Source: Neisseria yangbaofengii
Lineage (GTDB): Bacteria; Pseudomonadota; Gammaproteobacteria; Burkholderiales; Neisseriaceae
Assembly: GCF_014898075.1 (NCBI RefSeq)
Contig: NZ_CP062976.1
Coordinates: 930,001 to 994,000 of the forward strand
DNA: 64,000 nt
Reading direction: 5' to 3'
Numbering within the stretch: the first letter of the stretch is position 1; every line of letters begins with the position of its first letter. Of the stretch, positions 61,724-64,000 are shown piece by piece. The notes below the pieces were generated by a model. That model was not told where the DNA came from. It worked only from the letters and a program-made list of their open reading frames with translations, and ran no database searches. A program made the translations under genes and the position numbers.

Positions 61724-62638
61724 TTACGCGTGCCAAAGTTTGACCGGATTAGCCGTTTGATTGGTGAGCCAATTGCGCAGCCAACGTGCGGCCGGTGCAA
61801 TTTCGCCGGCCAGCATACCGATTTCACCGATTTGGCTGTCGCGTAATACGTCCGCCGCGGCACCATGCAGCCACACACCGGCTTGCACGGCTTCTTGCAT
61901 TGCAATACCTTGCGCCAACAGACTGCCGATGATGCCGGTCAACACATCGCCGCTGCCTGCCGTTGCCAGTCCGGCATTGCCGCTGAAATTGGTGTAAACC
62001 TGCCCATCGGGTGTGGCAACCAAGGATTGACGGCCTTTTAATACGGTGACAGCATTGAATGTTTGGCTGATGGCTTTTGCCGATTTCATGCGGTTGGCCT
62101 GAATGTCGGCGGTGGTGGTTTGCAACAATCGCGCTGCTTCGGACGGGTGTGGCGTGAGCACTAAGTTGCCGTGTTGTTTGGCCAATTTGCGGTCGGTTTG
62201 CGAGCGGGCGAGTAAGGTGAGCGCATCGGCATCGAGTAACAAAGGCTGATTTTGGGTGTGTTGCAATACCCATGTGATGATGTGCCGCGCATCTTCCTGT
62301 AGGCCTAAGCCGCAGCCGACCGCCCATGCGCCGATGTCTTTACGTCGGCAAAGCTGTTCTGCTGTGGCCAGCATGATTTCAGGCCGTTCAGAGATCACGG
62401 CAAAGGGCAAACCGGCTTGGTTAAATCCTGTCCAGACCTTGCCGCAACCTTGATAAATCGCTGCCGTGGCTGCCAATATTACTGCGCCGCTCATTCCCGC
62501 AGCGCCGCCGATAACGGCCAGTGTGCCGTAAGTGCCTTTGTGTGATTCGGCCACGCGCGGGCGGAATACATTGGGAAATTGGGCGGCCGTCTGAAAAATA
62601 TGTTCCGGGTTAAGAATTTGATAAGGTGGATAAATCAT
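61724..62638 (-). CDS. nnrD: ADP-dependent NAD(P)H-hydrate dehydratase
   Basis: The protein has 304 residues from the ATG at 62638, a stand-alone YjeF C-domain (ribokinase-like). Motifs: [18 protein letters not shown] (about 40-57), [16 protein letters not shown], and the anion hole [15 protein letters not shown] near 225-240 with the catalytic Asp. It restores NAD(P)H from its hydrated form in partnership with NnrE, whose gene at 21375 is broken here. Most bacteria fuse the two; here they are about 40 kb apart. Confidence 0.93.
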   Translation of the reverse strand: MIYPPYQILNPEHIFQTAAQFPNVFRPRVAESHKGTYGTLAVIGGAAGMSGAVILAATAAIYQGCGKVWTGFNQAGLPFAVISERPEIMLATAEQLCRRKDIGAWAVGCGLGLQEDARHIITWVLQHTQNQPLLLDADALTLLARSQTDRKLAKQHGNLVLTPHPSEAARLLQTTTADIQANRMKSAKAISQTFNAVTVLKGRQSLVATPDGQVYTNFSGNAGLATAGSGDVLTGIIGSLLAQGIAMQEAVQAGVWLHGAAADVLRDSQIGEIGMLAGEIAPAARWLRNWLTNQTANPVKLWHA

Positions 62639-62713
62639 GATGATACTGCCGGTGAATTTGGTTAAAATAGGGCAAACACAAACTTTTTCCATCTTATAAG
62701 AAAGAACACGACA

Positions 62714-63373
62714 ATGAAACAGAAAATCAAAGTTTGGGATTTGCCTACGCGTATTTTTCACTGGACATTGGTGTCGGCGGTTGCCTTTATGTGGTACAGC
62801 GGGCAAACCGGCGGTAACTTATTGGCTTGGCATTTGCGCTGCGGCCTGTTGATTTTGGCTTTGGTAGTGTTTCGCGTGTGTTGGGGTTTGTGGGGCAGCG
62901 ATACGGCCAAGTTCCGCCAATTTGTGCGCGGGCCGAAGCAGATTATTCGCTACCTCAAAGGCGAAATCACTGAAAACGAGCAGCCCGGCCACAATCCATT
63001 GGGCGCATTGATGGTGTTGGCTTTGTTGGGCGCAGTGTTGGTGCAGGTAACCACCGGTTTGTTTTCGCCGGATGACAACACTTTTATTTACAACGGCTAT
63101 TTAAACAGCTTGGTGAGCAGCGATACCGCTGCGGTCATGCGCAAAATCCACTTTGGCTTTTTCAATCTGCTGCTGATTTTGGCGGCTGTGCACATCATCA
63201 CTATTTTGGCGTATAAGATTTTGAAAAAACACAATTTGATTACGCCGATGATTACCGGCCGCAAAGAATTGGAAGGCAGGCTGCCGTTGCTGAAATTCGC
63301 CGGCTCCGGCAAATTTATTTCGGCTTTGGCGGTGGCGGTGATTGTGGTGGCAATTGTGGCGAATATCGGTTAA
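62714..63373 (+). CDS. Cytochrome b561-type membrane protein (Ni,Fe-hydrogenase b-type subunit family)
   Basis: The protein has 219 residues. V-W-D-L-P-T-R-I-F-H-W-T-L (residues 8-20) is the signature start of the cytochrome b561/HyaC-like domain, giving heme ligand H17. Further histidines in A-W-H-L-R-C-G (H39), K-I-H-F-G-F-F and A-A-V-H-I-I lie in helices 2 and 4 as bis-heme ligands. Four helices are followed by a fifth hydrophobic C-terminal helix (about 196-217). It probably passes electrons between the quinone pool and a periplasmic or soluble partner such as a c-type cytochrome; no partner gene is adjacent. Divergent from nnrD. Confidence 0.85.
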   Translation: MKQKIKVWDLPTRIFHWTLVSAVAFMWYSGQTGGNLLAWHLRCGLLILALVVFRVCWGLWGSDTAKFRQFVRGPKQIIRYLKGEITENEQPGHNPLGALMVLALLGAVLVQVTTGLFSPDDNTFIYNGYLNSLVSSDTAAVMRKIHFGFFNLLLILAAVHIITILAYKILKKHNLITPMITGRKELEGRLPLLKFAGSGKFISALAVAVIVVAIVANIG

Positions 63374-63394
63374 GTGAATGTTTGCCTAAGTTCA

Positions 63395-63427
63395 AGGCCG
63401 TCTGAAAGATTTTGTTTCAGACGGCCT
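63395..63427. terminator. DUS-pair terminator between the cytochrome b gene and tadA
   Basis: AGGCCGTCTGAAA and TTTCAGACGGCCT followed by TTTT, 21 bp after the cytochrome gene and just beyond the convergent tadA stop. Confidence 0.75.
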
Positions 63428-63432
63428 TTTGT

Positions 63433-63999
63433 TCAACTGCGTCTTTTTTGAAAAAAATCCTGCAATGCATTGCGGCATTCATCGGCCAATACGCCGCCCA
63501 AAACGGCGGTGTGTTTGTTTAAGAAACTATTCTCAAACAAATTCAACACGCTGCCCGCCGCGCCGGTTTTCGGTTCGGCAGCGCCGAAAACCACCCGTTT
63601 CACCCGTGCTTGAATCAGGGCGGAAGCGCACATGGCGCAGGGTTCGAGCGTGACGTAGACATCGCAGCCGTCGAGGCGGTAATTGCCCAATGCCGCTCCT
63701 GCTTGCGCCAGCGCACGGATTTCAGCGTGGTGGCTGATGTTGTGGTCGTGCACGCAAGTGTTGTGGGCGGCGGCGATGATTTGGCCATTTTCTACCACCA
63801 CCGCACCGACGGGAATTTCGCCCATTTGGGCAGACTGTCCGGCTTGTTGTAAAGCTGCCTGCATAAAGTTTCTCATTTCGGACGGCGCGGGGAACACGGT
63901 CACGGGCGGGTGCTGCTTGATTTGTTCGCTTAATGCGGCTTTTTGCGTATCGCTTAAATCGGTAGCGGCAACGCCCAGCAGCAGGGCTTCGAGTTGCCA
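63433..63999 (-). CDS. tadA: tRNA-specific adenosine deaminase TadA (N-terminus cut by window edge)
   Basis: At least 188 residues are visible and the frame is open to the window end. The deaminase domain starts near E-M-R-N-F-M-Q-A-A-L; zinc site H-A-E (H-H-A-E-I-R-A-L) and P-C-A-M-C give the His-Cys-Cys ligands and catalytic Glu. It makes inosine-34 in tRNAArg. About 50 residues precede the domain, including W-Q-L-E-A-L-L-L-G-V and T-D-L-S-D, which look like the end of a TfoX C-terminal-type helical domain. The Neisseria form is therefore longer than E. coli TadA. A GTG at 63903 is not the true start. Confidence 0.9.
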   Translation of the reverse strand, partial: WQLEALLLGVAATDLSDTQKAALSEQIKQHPPVTVFPAPSEMRNFMQAALQQAGQSAQMGEIPVGAVVVENGQIIAAAHNTCVHDHNISHHAEIRALAQAGAALGNYRLDGCDVYVTLEPCAMCASALIQARVKRVVFGAAEPKTGAAGSVLNLFENSFLNKHTAVLGGVLADECRNALQDFFQKRRS

Positions 64000-64000
64000 T

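Noticed and set aside
60664-61905. Longer form of the bile-acid symporter starting at 61905
   Set aside because: The extra 100 residues would translate a DUS hairpin and antisense nnrD sequence; the ATG at 61605 matches the known ASBT_NM start.

Overview
The window looks like the chromosome of a commensal or animal-associated Neisseria. The DNA uptake sequence (DUS) is present in dozens of copies, mostly in the AGGCCGTCTGAA form, often as head-to-head pairs that form terminators; a minority are ATGCCGTCTGAA. It also carries Correia elements (CREE), a tmRNA encoding the tag ANDETYALAA, neighbouring bfrA-bfrB, and close relatives of known meningococcal proteins. The dominant AG-type DUS argues against N. 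meningitidis and N. gonorrhoeae. The species cannot be fixed from the sequence alone.

Region 1 (1-11107) is an accessory locus. It is a string of broken two-partner-secretion / contact-dependent-inhibition (TpsA/CdiA) 3' cassettes. Each carries filamentous-haemagglutinin repeat and/or pre-toxin VENN sequence, then a different toxin tail, usually followed by a small AT-rich immunity gene. None of the cassettes has an ATG start, a signal peptide or a TPS domain, so they look like silent donor cassettes (tpsC-like) whose immunity genes may still be expressed. Cassette boundaries coincide with DUS copies. One toxin is split by an A7 tract and another is cut by an IS630-family insertion. A decayed dps gene follows.

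Region 2 (11472-21116) is a single giant trimeric autotransporter adhesin of 3214 residues. It has an ESPR signal peptide, a YadA/Hia-like head, a stalk containing about 4.5 near-identical 594-bp repeats, and a YadA anchor.

Region 3 (21231-64000) is ordinary Neisseria core genome broken up by CREEs, NIME/dRS3 repeats and IS5-type remnants. It encodes fluoride export, an ECF-type permease, FtsK, Uup, NAD synthesis and NAD(P)HX repair (nadE, nnrD, a broken nnrE), an oxalate/formate-type MFS transporter, a polyamine ABC transporter, RadC, tmRNA, ProS, CtpA, EnvC, a yqgE-ruvX pair, an hda-HAD-cutA-panD-kdsA run, metX-metW, CorA, TypA, the BfrA/BfrB bacterioferritin pair, a homologue of the bile-acid transporter ASBT_NM, a cytochrome b, and a partial tadA. 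The AT-rich gap between tmRNA and proS contains a cluster of DnaA-box-like sites and is worth testing as a replication origin.
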